NCBI RefSeq assembly: GCF_023159225.1
Contig: NC_063170.1
Location: forward strand, 21,251,735 to 21,315,734
DNA from: Perognathus longimembris pacificus
Lineage: Eukaryota; Chordata; Mammalia; Rodentia; Heteromyidae
Length of the DNA stretch: 64,000 nucleotides
Direction: 5' to 3'
Part shown: one piece after another, positions 34,109 through 45,735 of the stretch
Layout of the letters: each line of letters starts with the position of its first letter
Numbering within the stretch: position 1 is the first letter of the stretch
Program-made: the position numbers and the translations under genes
The notes under the pieces: generated by a model
What the model saw: only the letters and a program-made list of their open reading frames with translations
Told to the model about the DNA's origin: nothing
Database searches by the model: none

Positions 34109-34511
34109 GCGGCGAGGGCCTCCTTGTCAATGGGAGCGCGGGGCTGCGCGGCTCGCGCGGCCGTCAGGTGGCCGGCTCTAGGCTCGAGCCCCGCGCGGTG
34201 GTCTCCTTTCCTCGTCGGCGGGTTGTGTATCTGGTCTCCAGCAGCCGGGCCCACGTTTACCTCAGCAGATGCGAGGAGGTAGTGGGTTGTAATAAACCTG
34301 TGCGTTCTGGGGCACGGGGGAAGATTCAGATTTTTGCCTTTTAAAAATTGCTTTAATTCCCGGTGTTCCTAGGTTCGGTATTTCTTGAACACTTAGTGAG
34401 AGCGACAGGACTGTGAGGTGAGGAGCGCAGCCAGGCCTGTTCCGCGGGAGCCTCTGCTCCTTGGACCATTGTGGGCCTGGCACTGGCATTCCCGGCCTCT
34501 GTCCTCGGACG

Positions 34512-34605
34512 GTTCCCACTCAAGAGGCCTTGGTGCCCCGGGCAGAGGGACCGCATGTCACGGGAGACAGTTCCCACTCGAGAAGCTTTGGTGCCCGGGC
34601 AGAGG
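34512..34605 (+). repeat. Diverged direct repeat pair upstream of the CpG island
   Basis: Two units of about 36 bp, at 34512-34548 and 34570-34605, share GTTCCCACTC and TTGGTGCCC with GGGCAGAGG, with a few substitutions and a one-base gap. Offset is 58 bp. It looks like a small local tandem duplication in unique sequence. Confidence 0.8.
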
Positions 34606-34619
34606 CAGTGCTCCCGGAA

Positions 34620-36045
34620 AAGATTTGGAGTGCTCCGCAAGTGTTGAGCACCCTAGCTTGGTTGGGTTCTTTGCCCTGAATTCTGCCCTATGCTTCCCAA
34701 TCACAAATGTGCAGATGAATTCTGGAGAGATTTGTGATAAAAGGAGAGGATCTTTTCTCTTCGTTTAAAAAAACAACAACCACAACAAAACTTCCCTCCC
34801 AGTCTCTAACCAAATAAAGACTCAGAAACCCCAGGTCAGTTACTCAGTGTACATCTCATCAAACACTGGGGAAACGAATAGACAGTTGCCAGAGATCGGG
34901 CATATTCTGGGTGGTCTCTGAAATTTTGAAGAAATTAATTCTTACTGCACAAAATAGTTTTACAATCAGTTCCACCAGACAGCCCCAGGGGCCTTTCTAG
35001 AGAAAGGAGCCAGTAGACAAGGCTGACTGGGGATAAGACAGGCAAGCAGCCAGTGGAAAACATTTTTTCTCCCTAACAGTTGGGCATTTCTGTGGGTCTG
35101 AAACCAAACTTGTTTGTTTCATTCCAACAATAGGGAAAAAAAAACAAAACTCCAACCTCCTGTTTGGGAAATGTTACCCAGCATAAAAACACATTTTCAA
35201 TGGGGGAAAAAGAAGGCAGTTAAGGCCCACCCAGGAGAAAACATTTTTCCCCTGAATTTTTAAATTTTGGTATTTCCCAGTGTGGGTTTGCCTCATTCTA
35301 CAAATAGCTGTCTATGTCAGGAAATTGTATGTAACGTAATTGGCATATTAAAATTTCAATCATATTCTACCTATCTTTAGAAACTATAGAGAATTTTTAA
35401 AATAAAGTAAATAGCTGCTTCCTCCCCATTCTCCTTTCCTAGTTGGATTGAGGAGGTGATATTAAGGAGAGGAATCTGGTTTGGCTTAAAATCAGGCTAT
35501 CACTGAAAATCAGCCTTTCATATCCCAAACAGAGTGCTTAGGTACCCAATATTCTATAGAAGTTATTTCTGCTAGAGATTGGTAGGGCAGCATGCAAATC
35601 TACCATCTATCAGATGCAGAGAAAAACTTCAGCAGCCTCACCTAAGATCTGCAACACTGAACTTGAAAGACTGAAAGGTAAGGGCATAGCCATTTCACTG
35701 CACATTTCACATTTTAGTGCCCCTTTGTGTCCAGTGATTTCAGATCTAAGGCTCTTAGGGACATTCTGATGTGTGGGGCTCGTTTAATCTATCCTTGACC
35801 TTATATACATATTATATTTCTTCCTTTCTGATATCAGTGCTACAGTGGTGAAGGTACAAACCTATTTTTTTTAGTTTTTCTTTACTCATTCAGTAGTTAC
35901 TAAGCACCTACCTACCTACTTACCTACTGTGGATGAGGGGCCTAGTCTAGGCGTACATGTTATGTTTCAGCTTTGCCTACCCTGTTTTCTTTTTCTGGGT
36001 CACTTTGCATCTTTATGGCTTGGTTTCATAAAAGACTAATAATAA
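34620..36045. other. Unique upstream flank of GNAO1
   Basis: No SINE or L1 is visible. The sequence is AT-rich and no coding frame stands out. A small CTAC-type tandem run occurs near 35906-35928. A divergent transcript from the CpG island would run through here, but there is no direct sign of one. Confidence 0.45.
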
Positions 36046-36140
36046 TCCGCTTCATCTGTATAGTGCTTTACAGCTTACAGAGCACTTTTACAAAAATTAT
36101 CTCATGTGATCCTCCCACATAAACCTCAGTTAGGCACTAT
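36045..36140 (+). mobile_element. MIR-family fragment
   Basis: ATAGTGCTTTACAGCTTACA and TTATCTCATGTGATCCTCCC match the 5' half of MIR-type elements. Confidence 0.7.
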
Positions 36141-36734
36141 GGTGTGGGAAGCTTCATGGCTGAGTGGAAAGAGCCTAGACCATGAATACAGATTGATAAG
36201 AAAGAAATTCTGAGATATCCTACATTTAATTACAAAGGGACAAAGGATCGAGGGAAAGAAAGATGGAATAGATTAATTAATAATAGTTTACGGAGGACAA
36301 AGGACCATTCTTACATTATTTGAGTTCCTCAATGTATGTTAAAACTTTCACTCATATTTGTCTTGACCCCCAAGAACCACTGCATCTTTGGTGTAGCCAG
36401 CAGCAGCCATTTCTTCTCCTTGAAAGTTGTCTTCCACAAAACTTTCACTACTTCAGGTCATCCTGTTTGTCTTATCAATAGCCTGTGGAGCTCAGTGTAA
36501 TACATTTGGTCTTCACTTTCTCTTCTTTCAGTTCTTCTTCACTTTCTCATTATAAAATACTCTGGCTTTTTAGATCCAGTGGATGTTTTCCAGCTGCTAC
36601 TCAAATGCTGAAAGTGGTCAGACCTTGTCCTAGGACTGGTCATTTTTTCCTCTGGCTAGCATCTATAAAGATCATAAATCTCTCAGAGATCTGTTGGTCT
36701 TGGGAGTTTTGATTCCGTAAGATCTACCTGGGCA

Positions 36735-36830
36735 CCTAATTTTTCAGTTAAGGAAGCTAAGCCTCAGCTCAGGAGCTTGAATAAGCTGATCAAGGTCATG
36801 GAGTCACTGAGTAACATGCTAGTACAGTGT
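36735..36830 (+). mobile_element. MIR-family fragment
   Basis: GGAAGCTAAGCCTCAGCTCA and CAAGGTCATGGAGTCACTGA match the 3' half of a MIR. With the fragment near 36.1 kb these are the only repeats I recognise in the flank between 34.3 and 38.0 kb. Confidence 0.65.
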
Positions 36831-38002
36831 ACCTTTTTCAGGCTGTAGACTACAGAAAATAGCATGTTACACACATATACAAAATATTCGTCCCGGACTC
36901 AGAAAGCTTAGGATCCCAGAATCCAGTCAGGTAGTCAGTCATTCTAGTTCCCCCAAAGGAAATTAGAATGAGGATATCTCAATTCTCTGTGAATTATGAG
37001 TAATTAAGTAATATTGCACATGTTCAGTTGGTCCACAGTAATCCTATGAGAATGAGGAAATTACAATCCTAACATCAGAAGCAGGATGTTCAGTCCAAGG
37101 AGAAATTTCATTTGTTTTATTTTATATGGTCCTCAGAATTACTTATTTTTCTAACCAGACAAACCCTCTCCCTCTACACTCTGTCAACAGTCTCCATTGC
37201 TACATAAACTATTCATTCTACTTTTAAATTTAAAAGTAGGTAAATTCTGATGTTTTATGTGTGCCATAAAAGGAGTAACAGCAAAGCATACAATAAGTTT
37301 TTTTAATTAAAAATGTGGCTTCCAGTTCTGGAGGAGAGTAACTTATTATTACGTGAATTGCAATTCCCTATTTGTTTCCTCTTATAATTATTTAATTTAC
37401 TATGCATGTATTGCTGGTCTAGTATGCTTAATATATTGAGTTCGACTTAAAGGAAATTTTAAGGAATAGTTCAGAGTCTTGAAATATTAAAACTCATTCT
37501 CAAAATCATTCCTATTAGACTCACAGCTATGATGCTTGTTAAAAATTCAGTTATCCATCTTGTATCTACCAGTCAGACTGCTCTTCAATTTTCATTAATG
37601 GTCACTTCTCAGGTGATTTTTCTATACATAAAGTGTTAGCTTTATCTAGAATTACAGTGTGCCAACTAATTCTGCCAGGAGCTTATTTTCTTAAAGTCCA
37701 ACTATCTCTTGTGTTTCTGATTTCACTTCTTCTTTATGTTTACTAGTTATTTTTGTATATCTCACAGAAGGAAAAATAGGCAGATTACTGTTCTGAATGA
37801 ATATTGTTGTCATGGGAAGAAAAAAGGCTGAAATGTGTGGTCCATGAGCCAAATGAGACTAAACCAAAAGTTCAGTAAATTAGGCATTTGTGGGAGAAGG
37901 GTAGATCACTGAAGATTTGGGGTTTGTGTACTAAGTAATTCTATTATATAAAATGGATGTGTTAATACAACGTTGAAGAATATTTGGTATGAGTTAGGTT
38001 TC
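36831..38002. other. Unique upstream sequence
   Basis: AT-rich, no element recognised before the first SINE on this side at 38003. Confidence 0.4.
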
Positions 38003-38012
38003 AAGATATCTT

Positions 38013-38221
38013 TTTTTTTTTTTTTTTGCCAGTCCTGGGCCTCAGACTCAGGACCTGAGCACTGTCCCTGGCTTCTTTTTGCTCAAGGCTAGTACCTCTG
38101 CCACTTGAGCCACAGCACCACTTCTGCCTGTTTTCTGTATATGTGGTGCTGGGGAAGCGAACCCAGGGCTTCATGTATACAAGGCAAGCACTCTTGCCAC
38201 TAGGCCATGTTCCCAGCCTTT
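38013..38221 (-). mobile_element. IDL-Geo SINE, minus strand
   Basis: Begins with a poly-T (the reversed A-tail), then the Geo unit, then the ID-like unit ending in reversed GGCTGGGAACATGGCCTAGT. The duplication AAGATATCTT flanks it at 38003-38012 and 38222-38231. Confidence 0.92.
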
Positions 38222-38387
38222 AAGATATCTTCTTGTTTTCTGAAAAGTAGTATTAATGAGGAGAGGTGCTGATTATTTTTTCTTTTTCTATGTCCTGAAG
38301 AAGAGAAACCCTCTATTCTATGTTTCCTGACTGTGTTTTATGCACAACACAACTCTTAGACCTATCAGAGCAGTGGTTCTCAAAAAA

Positions 38388-38480
38388 AATTTTTTTATAT
38401 ATGTGGTGCTGGGGAATCAAACCCAGGGCTTTATGTATACGAGGCAAGCACTCGACCACTAGGCCATATGCCCAGCCCTC
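38388..38480 (-). mobile_element. ID-like left half of IDL-Geo only
   Basis: Contains the reversed ID-like unit (GTGGTGCTGGGGAATCAAAC to CACTAGGCCATATGCCCAGC) without the Geo half. A T-rich stretch precedes it. It appears to interrupt an old MER5A-like element. Confidence 0.8.
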
Positions 38481-38507
38481 AAATGTTTATTTATGTGTAA
38501 GAATTAC

Positions 38508-38540
<33 letters not shown>

Positions 38541-38795
38541 TGTGTGTGTGTATGTATGTGTCTGTGTTAGTCCTTTGGCTTGAACTCAGGGCCTGGGCAA
38601 TGTCCTTGAGTTTTGTGCCCAAGGCTATATTGCTCTACCACTTGAGCCACAGCTCTACTTCTGGCTTTTTTTGTGCTTTATTGGCGATATGAGTCTTAGG
38701 GACTTTCCTGGCAAGGCTGGCTTTGAACCTTGATCGTCAGATCTCAGTCTCCTGAGTAGCTAGACTTATAGGTGTAAGCTGCCAATGCCTGTCCC
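38508..38795 (-). mobile_element. (GA)n(TG)n plus reversed B1-Geo SINE
   Basis: A GA run (38508-38540) and a TG run (38541-38560) precede a full reversed Geo half and B1-like half that ends in CTGCCAATGCCTGTCCC. It sits inside a split MER5A-like element. Confidence 0.87.
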
Positions 38796-39344
38796 TGAGA
38801 TGCTTTTTAATGATGCAAGTTCCTAAGCCCCATTCCAATAATTTCTGAACCAGAAAATTTAAGGTATAATATAAAAATCTTCATTCTTATCAATCATAAG
38901 TGATTACTGATGCATTTTGGAAACTTTGAAGTGGAAGCGTGTTATGTCTTTGTATGTATCCCTAAATATCAGTCATGTCTCATTGTCCACAGTGGGTATG
39001 CTTTTTAATATGTGTTAACTACATCCACTTGTATAAACACAAGGACTAAATTAGAGAGTGTGTCACAGCGCTTCCCACTTCTGAGACTTAGTGATTTTCC
39101 TAGCACAAATTTTGTTGCTTGGTTAGTCTAAAAAATGTTTAAGATTATGAATTTAAAAAGGCATTAGCTTGGCTTCAAGTAAGATTCTGAAAGATGAAAT
39201 GATATTGATTTTGAACAAATGAAAGATTTATTGGCCTGTAGGAACTTGTAAGAAGAGCATGTACAAAATGTTTTTGACATTCTTATCAGGGTTTTTTTTC
39301 CTCTAAATTATATTTCCCATTTTGTTACATTGTAGTTTCCCCTC

Positions 39345-39535
39345 TTCCCCCAGTACTGAGGTTTGAACTTGGAGCTTCATGTTTGCTAGGCAGGAATTCT
39401 ACCAAACCTCTTTTGCTTTAGTTATTTTTCAGATAGGATCTCAAGGTTTTGCCCAGGGGTGGTCTTGAACCATGATCCTCTTAGTTATCTTTCCCAGTGT
39501 AACTGAGATTACATTAATGTGCCATGTATTCCACT
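39345..39535 (-). mobile_element. B1-ID type composite SINE, reversed
   Basis: A reversed ID-like unit (TGAGGTTTGAACTTGGAGCT, GCTAGGCAGGAATTCTACCA) is followed by a reversed B1 unit (ATAGGATCTCAAGGTTTTGC, GTAACTGAGATTACATTAAT). The right half is ID rather than Geo, so this is an older composite. Confidence 0.7.
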
Positions 39536-41342
39536 TCCCAAAGTTAGTTTTCTTATTTATAATTGTTAGATACAAGAGATCCCATGGAATGAAGTAAAAG
39601 TTTGTATACTTTAAAATGAAGGGTCTTGGATGAAAGATGAGATTAAGGTTTGTGGGTATTTGAACTAAGCCCTTAAGTTATAGAAGTCCATTATGTAGTC
39701 ACTCTTGTCATGATTTGCTGAGTGTACTTTGATAGTTCAAGAAATTCAAAGAAGGTGTGTTTTTCAATTTTTGCCAATTTAGGGCAGCAAGGAAATCCTG
39801 ATTTTGGCTTGAATATGGTGAGGATGGTGGAAAATTGGAGATAGTCAGGATTAGTACTTTCATACTGTTAGTAAGATTGAGCAAGAGCTGAACTTGAAGT
39901 TGGAAGTTTAGCTTAATATGAAGGCATTGCCTAACAGTTATATGGTTTTATGCTTGGATTTTCTTAGGAAGTCTTTGGTCAGAAACTAAGATTGTTATTT
40001 GTTATGAAGAGAATAATGACAAATATCTTTCAACCTCCCATTGATAGAGGTGACAGAAAAGATTAGCATATATACAGTTGTAAAGAATTTAATACTTTAA
40101 TACAGAAGCACAAGACACAAAAGCTTCTTGTATTATCATATTTTGTATCTACATAGAGCCTTTTCACATATGCAACAAAACACATTTTAGACATTATCTC
40201 ATTAGTCTTTTGTAAGCTTTAGACTCCAAAGTTTTATTACTGCATTGCTCTTGGCCACAGGAACTGTACTGTTGTTTGTTCTTATCATTTATTTTTGTGA
40301 AAACAAAACGTAGGGGCATTTTCTCTGAATCTAGCAAGACTAGTTTGAGCTGCCTGTAACTAGTGTGACTGGAAGTGAGTAGATAATTAATTACTTGAAA
40401 CTTAGAAATTGTTAGTGTTTGGCCAGATTAGACTGCATTAATTTTGTGACCCATTTGCATCCTCCAAAACAAGTGGTTTGAGGTATTCTCAAGGTTTGCC
40501 AAGAATGTGGAATTCCAGTAGGGTAACATAGTTCTTTAGTTGACATTTAGGCATATTATCTATTCCCTAAATAAATACAAACATTGACCTCTATGAACGA
40601 GAAAACATTCTTGTGAAATTCCTACATGTGTAATGGAACACATATATAAGATTGAGAAAAGACAATTCAGAGGCATATTTTCAACTAGCCACTTATCTCA
40701 TAGGACTTTTAGCATGAATCATTTAAGGCTTGAAGTAAAAAAAAAGAACAGCACTGATTTTCTTCTTAAGCTGTCCCTAAAGTCCACTGACTTTCTCCCT
40801 GAGATAAAAGGGAGAAGTGAGAAAAAAAATTCTGATTTAGATACAGCCAATATAAGTAAAAAGCCACACAGATTTCAATAAAAACACTAAAAGTAACGGT
40901 TTAATGATGACTCTGAAATTAATGAGGTTGATTTTGTAAGGGAATTCTAGCCAGGGAATTGTGTAAGAATCAATAGTGGGACTGAGAGGTGGGAGTAAAT
41001 AGGGCAGTAGAAGAAAAAAAGGACAATTCGGGGATTGGTCAATGTGATCATCTTTTCATTGCTTCTACTACCTATGCCCCTATTCTAGAAAGGAAGAGAA
41101 GCCAGTTATTCTTTTCTTTCCTCTCTTTTGCCTCCCCCACTATGTTCTACTCATATTCGTAGTTTTATTCACCCCCACCTCGGCCCTGGAAATTTTTCTC
41201 AGAAAGAAAATAGTGATAACATTATTTTCCTCATAATTATCTTCATTTATTTAATGCATGAATTTGGCATGTTTACGTGATGGACACTGTTAGATGCTGT
41301 GAATACACTATTAAATGCAACAGAAATGGTTCCCTGCCATCC
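39536..41342. other. Unique upstream sequence
   Basis: No element recognised. The 82-codon frame at 40633-40881 is AT-rich with no motif. Confidence 0.4.
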
Positions 41343-41485
41343 TAGTGAACATAATCTCTGACCTTTGAACTGTAGTAATTCTCATGCATTGTTTGGTTTG
41401 ATTGTTTCCTCTTTGATGCAGAGGAAAAATTCAGCTCAGAGAAGTTCAAGCAACTTGCCCAATTGCCTAGATCATATGTTGTATA
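41343..41485 (+). mobile_element. MIR-family fragment
   Basis: GAACTGTAGTAATTCTCATG, then AGAGAAGTTCAAGCAACTTG and CCCAATTGCCTAGATCATA, in MIR order. Confidence 0.6.
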
Positions 41486-41584
41486 ATCAAGATGAACATG
41501 CTTAAAAAATTCCAAGACAGTTGCCTTTCTTCTTCATCTTCCCACTTCCCTAAATTTAAGGTTCAAATATTATATCTAAATTAT

Positions 41585-41702
41585 TTTTTTAGTGTATGTT
41601 TATTTGTTTGTTTTTGTGCCAGTTAAACTCAGAGCCTTGTGCTTTCACTCAGCTTTTTTGCTCACATCAGTGCTCTGAGCCATGCCTCTAGTTCCTGTTA
41701 TT
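41585..41702 (-). mobile_element. Diverged Geo-like fragment, reversed
   Basis: The order CAGAGCCTTGTGCTTTCACT, TTTTTTGCTCA, GAGCCATGCCTCTAGTTCC resembles a reversed Geo half without a recognisable partner. A T-rich stretch precedes it. Confidence 0.5.
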
Positions 41703-42048
41703 CTTTGAAATAGCATGGAGACGTTTAATGTTATTCATATTTCACTGAGTTTTATTCAGTAATCATCCTTTCCATTGTCAGATATTGTTGAGCATCATAA
41801 ATGTATTAGAAATCTATGTCCAAGAAATCTATGATTCTATGGATCTATTTTAATAAGCTATTCTTAGCCATTACAACAGAATAGATGAGCTTTATACTAC
41901 ATATTTATCAGAATATACTCCATATTTTATGGCACCTCATTTTGAATAAAAGCAACAATTAGAAATTGAGAGTAGATGGTATACACTTGTTAAAGGAAGA
42001 CACTGGCAAGCCTCAGTCCTAGTAGGTTTGGACAAAAAATAAACATAA

Positions 42049-42174
42049 CTTTTTATTTTTTTATTTTTTTCAAATTTTTATTATCAAACTGATGTACAGA
42101 AAGGTTACAGTTTCATACGTTAGGCACTGGATACATTTCTTGTACAGTTTGTTACCTTGTCCCTCATATCCCCC
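42049..42174 (-). mobile_element. Very short L1 3' end
   Basis: T-rich tail, then GGTTACAGTTTCATACGTTA and GTTTGTTACCTTGTCCCTCA, ending at the CCCC tract. The duplication TAAACATAA is at 42040-42048 and 42175-42183. About 125 bp, truncated within the 3' UTR. Confidence 0.88.
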
Positions 42175-42316
42175 TAAACATAATTTTTTAAACGAAGGGT
42201 ACATAGTAAGAAGAATACCAGGCCAGAAGGAAGAGACAGGACTTTTAGTCTTCAGCAAAATTTTGGGAGATTCAGTTTGCATTCTACACTTTAATCTCCT
42301 CAGTAAAGTAAATGAG

Positions 42317-42351
<35 letters not shown>

Positions 42352-42440
42352 TGTGTATGTGTAATATACATTTAGATATATATAACTCTAAAATCCAATT
42401 TACATATAATTCAATATATAATATATATAAAATTCAATAT
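42317..42440. repeat. (TG)n then TA-rich microsatellite
   Basis: TG run (42317-42362) followed by ATATA-rich sequence that runs to a diverged B1-Geo copy. Confidence 0.9.
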
Positions 42441-42504
42441 ATAGTGAATTGTATTTATAATTTTCTAAATAAATACATTAAATATAACTCTCTATGCTTA
42501 AATA

Positions 42505-42722
42505 CAGTATCGGTACAGGGGCTTGTACTCAGGGCCTCTCTCTCTGGCTTGCTCATCACAGCTGGCACTCTACTATTGGAGCCACACCTCTAGTTATAGC
42601 TCTTTGCTATGTAAAGGTAAGAGTCTCTCAGATTTGTCTGCCTGGGCTGGCTTGAAATCCAGCCTCAGATCTTAGTCTCCTAAGTTACTAGAATTTTAGA
42701 CATGAGCTACTGCTAGTACTTT
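42505..42722 (-). mobile_element. Reversed B1-Geo SINE, diverged
   Basis: Geo half (GAGCCACACCTCTAGTTATA) and B1-like half (AGATCTTAGTCTCCTAAGTT) in reverse, with many substitutions. It follows a TG and AT-rich microsatellite stretch. Confidence 0.78.
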
Positions 42723-43167
42723 CTGTATTCTATATCCATATAAATGTGAGTGGACAGAGAACCTGGAGAGAAATGTGGAGACTCCATGATAGGTTTTTAG
42801 TGGGTAGGAACTCCTCAGGAAGGAAAAGCAAGAAAGAGTTACAAATCTATTATTCAATCCTTGGATCTGGGTACATATGTTCCACAGTCAAATCGTTTTC
42901 TTTAGTTTTTTTTTCCCTTATATCAAGGCTGAATCTTTCATACATTAATAACATTTACTTTAGAAATATAACATCTTTGTAAACATAACAAGCCAATATT
43001 ATGAAGATTAGCTTGACTTTTCAACTTAGAGGTGATTTTCCACTCTTAGAAATGCTAGAGTAATTTTTTAACCCATCCTGAGAGGTTTTCTCCAGATTGC
43101 CTTATATCTTTTTCAGCACAGCTGATAGATAATCGTTTGCAATCACCACCCAATTGATTTTGAGAGT

Positions 43168-43216
43168 TTGTGTGTGTGTGTGTGTGTGTACGTGTGTGTG
43201 TGTGTGTGTGTGTGTG
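43168..43216. repeat. (TG)n with one AC break
   Basis: Two TG runs separated by TACG. Confidence 0.95.
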
Positions 43217-43535
43217 AATAAGATGAATGGAAAAGTCCCAGGGGGTTGGAAAAGGAGTCACATGGATCCAGGAGCGAGCAACCAGTAGTAACGAACTAAG
43301 AGGACATGTAAGGTTGGTAAGGGTTTTCCTCTATAGAGTATAGAGACACCATAGATCCTTCACTGACCTATTCAGTCCTGCCTTTTTTTGTGATTTTTCT
43401 CTGGCACTGCTTTTAACAGTTCTACTTGTTGATCCCTGCTTATTTGCTAAAAGGGTGTCGTTAAGGAAATGGAGTAATTCAGCTTCCACAATCTTAAATA
43501 TACCAGTACTTAAGCATGAAAAACAAACAAGGATT

Positions 43536-43771
43536 GGGCTGGGAATATGGCCTAGTGGTAGAGTGCTTGCCTTGAATACATGAAGCCCTGGGTTCGATTC
43601 CTCAGCACCACATATATAGAAAAAGCCAGAAGTGGTGCTGTAGCTCTAGTGGTAGAGTGCTAGCCTTGAGCAGAAAGAAGCCAGAGACTGTACTCAGGCC
43701 CTGAGTTCAAGCCCCAGGACTGGCAAAACAACAACAACAACAACAGCAACAACAACAACAACAAAAACACC
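43536..43771 (+). mobile_element. IDL-Geo SINE with expanded CAA tail
   Basis: ID-like and Geo halves are both complete with some substitutions. The tail is a (CAA)n microsatellite at about 43726-43765. The flanking duplication CAAGGATT is at 43528-43535 and 43772-43779. Confidence 0.9.
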
Positions 43772-43887
43772 CAAGGATTTACAGATTTATCCAATAGTGA
43801 GTCAGAAAATAAAGTTTTATGTATGTTATTTATGTACTAAAGAATATTAGAACTCTAGTCAGAGAACTTAACATTGAAAAAAAAAAT

Positions 43888-44000
43888 GCTGGGTATTGTG
43901 GCTGATGCCCATAGTCCCAGCACTCAGAATACTGAGGGAGGAGGATCTCAAGATGGAGACCAGCTTGGGATACATATTGGGTCCCTGTCTTAAACAGCAA
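43888..44000 (+). mobile_element. B1 monomer
   Basis: Contains GATGCCCATAGTCCCAGCAC, GGAGGAGGATCTCAAGATGG and CCCTGTCTTAAACAGCAA, a diverged B1. Confidence 0.8.
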
Positions 44001-44442
44001 CAATAATAGTAACAATTCACCTTTCTCTTACATAAAAAAGTGGTATATAAATATATACTTACATGTTTTACATTAAAATAAAATGTTCAATGTATGTTTG
44101 TATAATGTTTTATTAATGTATGTATTTTTTTGTCTTTCACCACAAAGGTTACATGCTATTTCAAAGAAAAGTAAAATCACACTGAAAACAACCTGGTTTT
44201 CTAATGTAGAGTGAATAGGCTGTGACATTCCACAATTTCTTAGCGCCAAAGACAATTCACCATTGGCTCCAGAATCTAGCTATACCTTGTGGAGAGCTCC
44301 TTTAGGAATCAGCTTCTTTTACACAGAGCTATCATCATTAATACTACTGAGGGGGAAAAAGAAACGACAGTCAGCTATCCTAAGGTATGCACTTGAAACA
44401 GGATTCAGGTAGAGGAGTGGTTTTCTAAAAATAATATCAAGG

Positions 44443-44657
44443 GCTGGGGATATGGCATAGTGGCGAGAGAGCTTGCCTCGTATACATGAGGCCCTGGGTT
44501 CGATTCCCCAGCACCACATATACAGAAAACGGCCAGAAGTGGCGCTGTGGCTCAAGTGGCGGAGTGCTAGCCTTGAGCAAAAAGGAAGCCAGGGACAGTG
44601 CTCAGGCCCTGAGTCCAAGGCCCAGGACTGGCCAAAACAAAAAAAATAAACAATAAT
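44443..44657 (+). mobile_element. IDL-Geo SINE, near-consensus (young)
   Basis: Differs little from the majority sequence of the other copies in the window. The duplication AATAATATCAAGG flanks it at 44430-44442 and 44658-44670. The tail is A-rich with AATAAT. Confidence 0.93.
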
Positions 44658-45199
44658 AATAATATCAAGGTCACATGTTATCTTACTGTATCAACCCACC
44701 ACTTATTGTCACAACAATTAATTTTGAAACTCATAAATAACTCACAAACCATATGCGCTCTGTGAAAAATACTTTTCAATTTATTGTTGCAAATATAGTA
44801 TTATTAACAGGATTGGTCCAGTAATCATTTAGATAAGATTATATCATGATAAAATGACATGTTTTTAGGAATGCTGTTTGGTGAGATACTGAAAATTTCA
44901 TTGTGGTAATTCAGAGTACCTTGATTATGCATAGTGCTGATAAACAAATTAGGGATATAATTGGAGGAAGTGCCACCTTCACTTAATAGCTCTGGCAAAG
45001 GTTACATTCAAATAATTATCCTTTATTTGCAGGTTGATAAAATAAGATAACAAATGTGACCCTGTTTTTTTTTTTTTTTTTTTTTTTTTAGAAAAACCAC
45101 TTCTCTAACAACAAAAATCATAAACATTTGCAAAGAACAGGAAGAATTACTATTGCTACTACTACCACCTTTGGCTGACCCCTGATTTGAGACCATTCA

Positions 45200-45395
45200 C
45201 ACTGACCATCAGGCAATCTTCCACCCTTCTTGGCCATCTCCCACTCTTCCTGTTCAAATAAGGCCTGATGTTAATTCTTATAAAGTGGAGGTCAGGTTCA
45301 CTTTTGTTTTGTATCCTTCCCGATCCAGACTAGGGATGGGGCCTACTGACTATTTGCTGAATGTGTACATAAATGAATAAATGAGCAAATTCATA
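45200..45395 (+). mobile_element. Probable L2 LINE 3' tail
   Basis: CTATTTGCTGAATGTGTACA and TAAATGAATAAATGAGC follow the L2 tail. A 26-base poly-T (about 45064-45089) lies just upstream and is not part of it. Confidence 0.4.
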
Positions 45396-45629
45396 CAAAG
45401 TCTTTTCAGGTGGACAGGCCAAATATTATAGTGGTTGATAGAGGAGGAATACTTAGAAGATGGTTTTAATGTCTTGATCAGTGACATACTTGAGACTTGT
45501 GAGTCTTTTCCTTTTACAATATCAACCCTGGAAATATACTTGCTAAATAAATAAGTTTCTGAGAGAACAATATAGTATTCCTTTGACAGGGCTTATATCT
45601 TATTGGATATGGAAAAGAACAATGAAATT

Positions 45630-45735
45630 GTTAGGCATAATAATATACACTTGTAATCCCAGCACTCAGGGAGCTGAGACAAGATGATGAGTTCAAGGCA
45701 GCCTTGGCTACATAGAAAGCTTGAGGCCAGGTAAT
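45630..45735 (+). mobile_element. B1 monomer, 3'-shortened
   Basis: Contains ACACTTGTAATCCCAGCACT and GTTCAAGGCAGCCTTGGCTA, a B1 core lacking the usual CCCTGTCTC end. Confidence 0.78.

Larger units (their letters stand above)
32740..34270. promoter_or_regulatory. GNAO1: CpG island covering the GNAO1 promoter, leader and exon 1
   Basis: CpG dinucleotides are dense from intron 1 to about 34.27 kb, against a CpG-poor AT-rich background on both sides. The island contains GC boxes, an NRF1-like site, a consensus CRE and R/Y tracts, and no TATA box at an obvious position. It is the expected TATA-less CpG promoter of a broadly transcribed neuronal signalling gene. Island edges are judged by eye. 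Confidence 0.92.
38362..38875 (+). mobile_element. MER5A-like element split by two SINE insertions
   Basis: CAGAGCAGTGGTTCTCAA (38364 on) is the MER5A-like start. The matching middle (AAGTTCCTAAGCCCCATTCC, TTTCTGAACCAGAAAATTTA) resumes near 38795, after an ID-like half and a B1-Geo copy. Confidence 0.55.

Noticed and set aside
32937..34254. Several long open frames (up to 293 codons) on both strands of the CpG island
   Set aside because: They overlap in many frames, have Pro/Arg/Gly/Ala low-complexity translations, and come from stop-poor GC-rich sequence. None resembles a known family.
40045..40080. U6-like string (AAAAGATTAGCATATATACA)
   Set aside because: Only a short match; no U6 5' end or full snRNA body around it.
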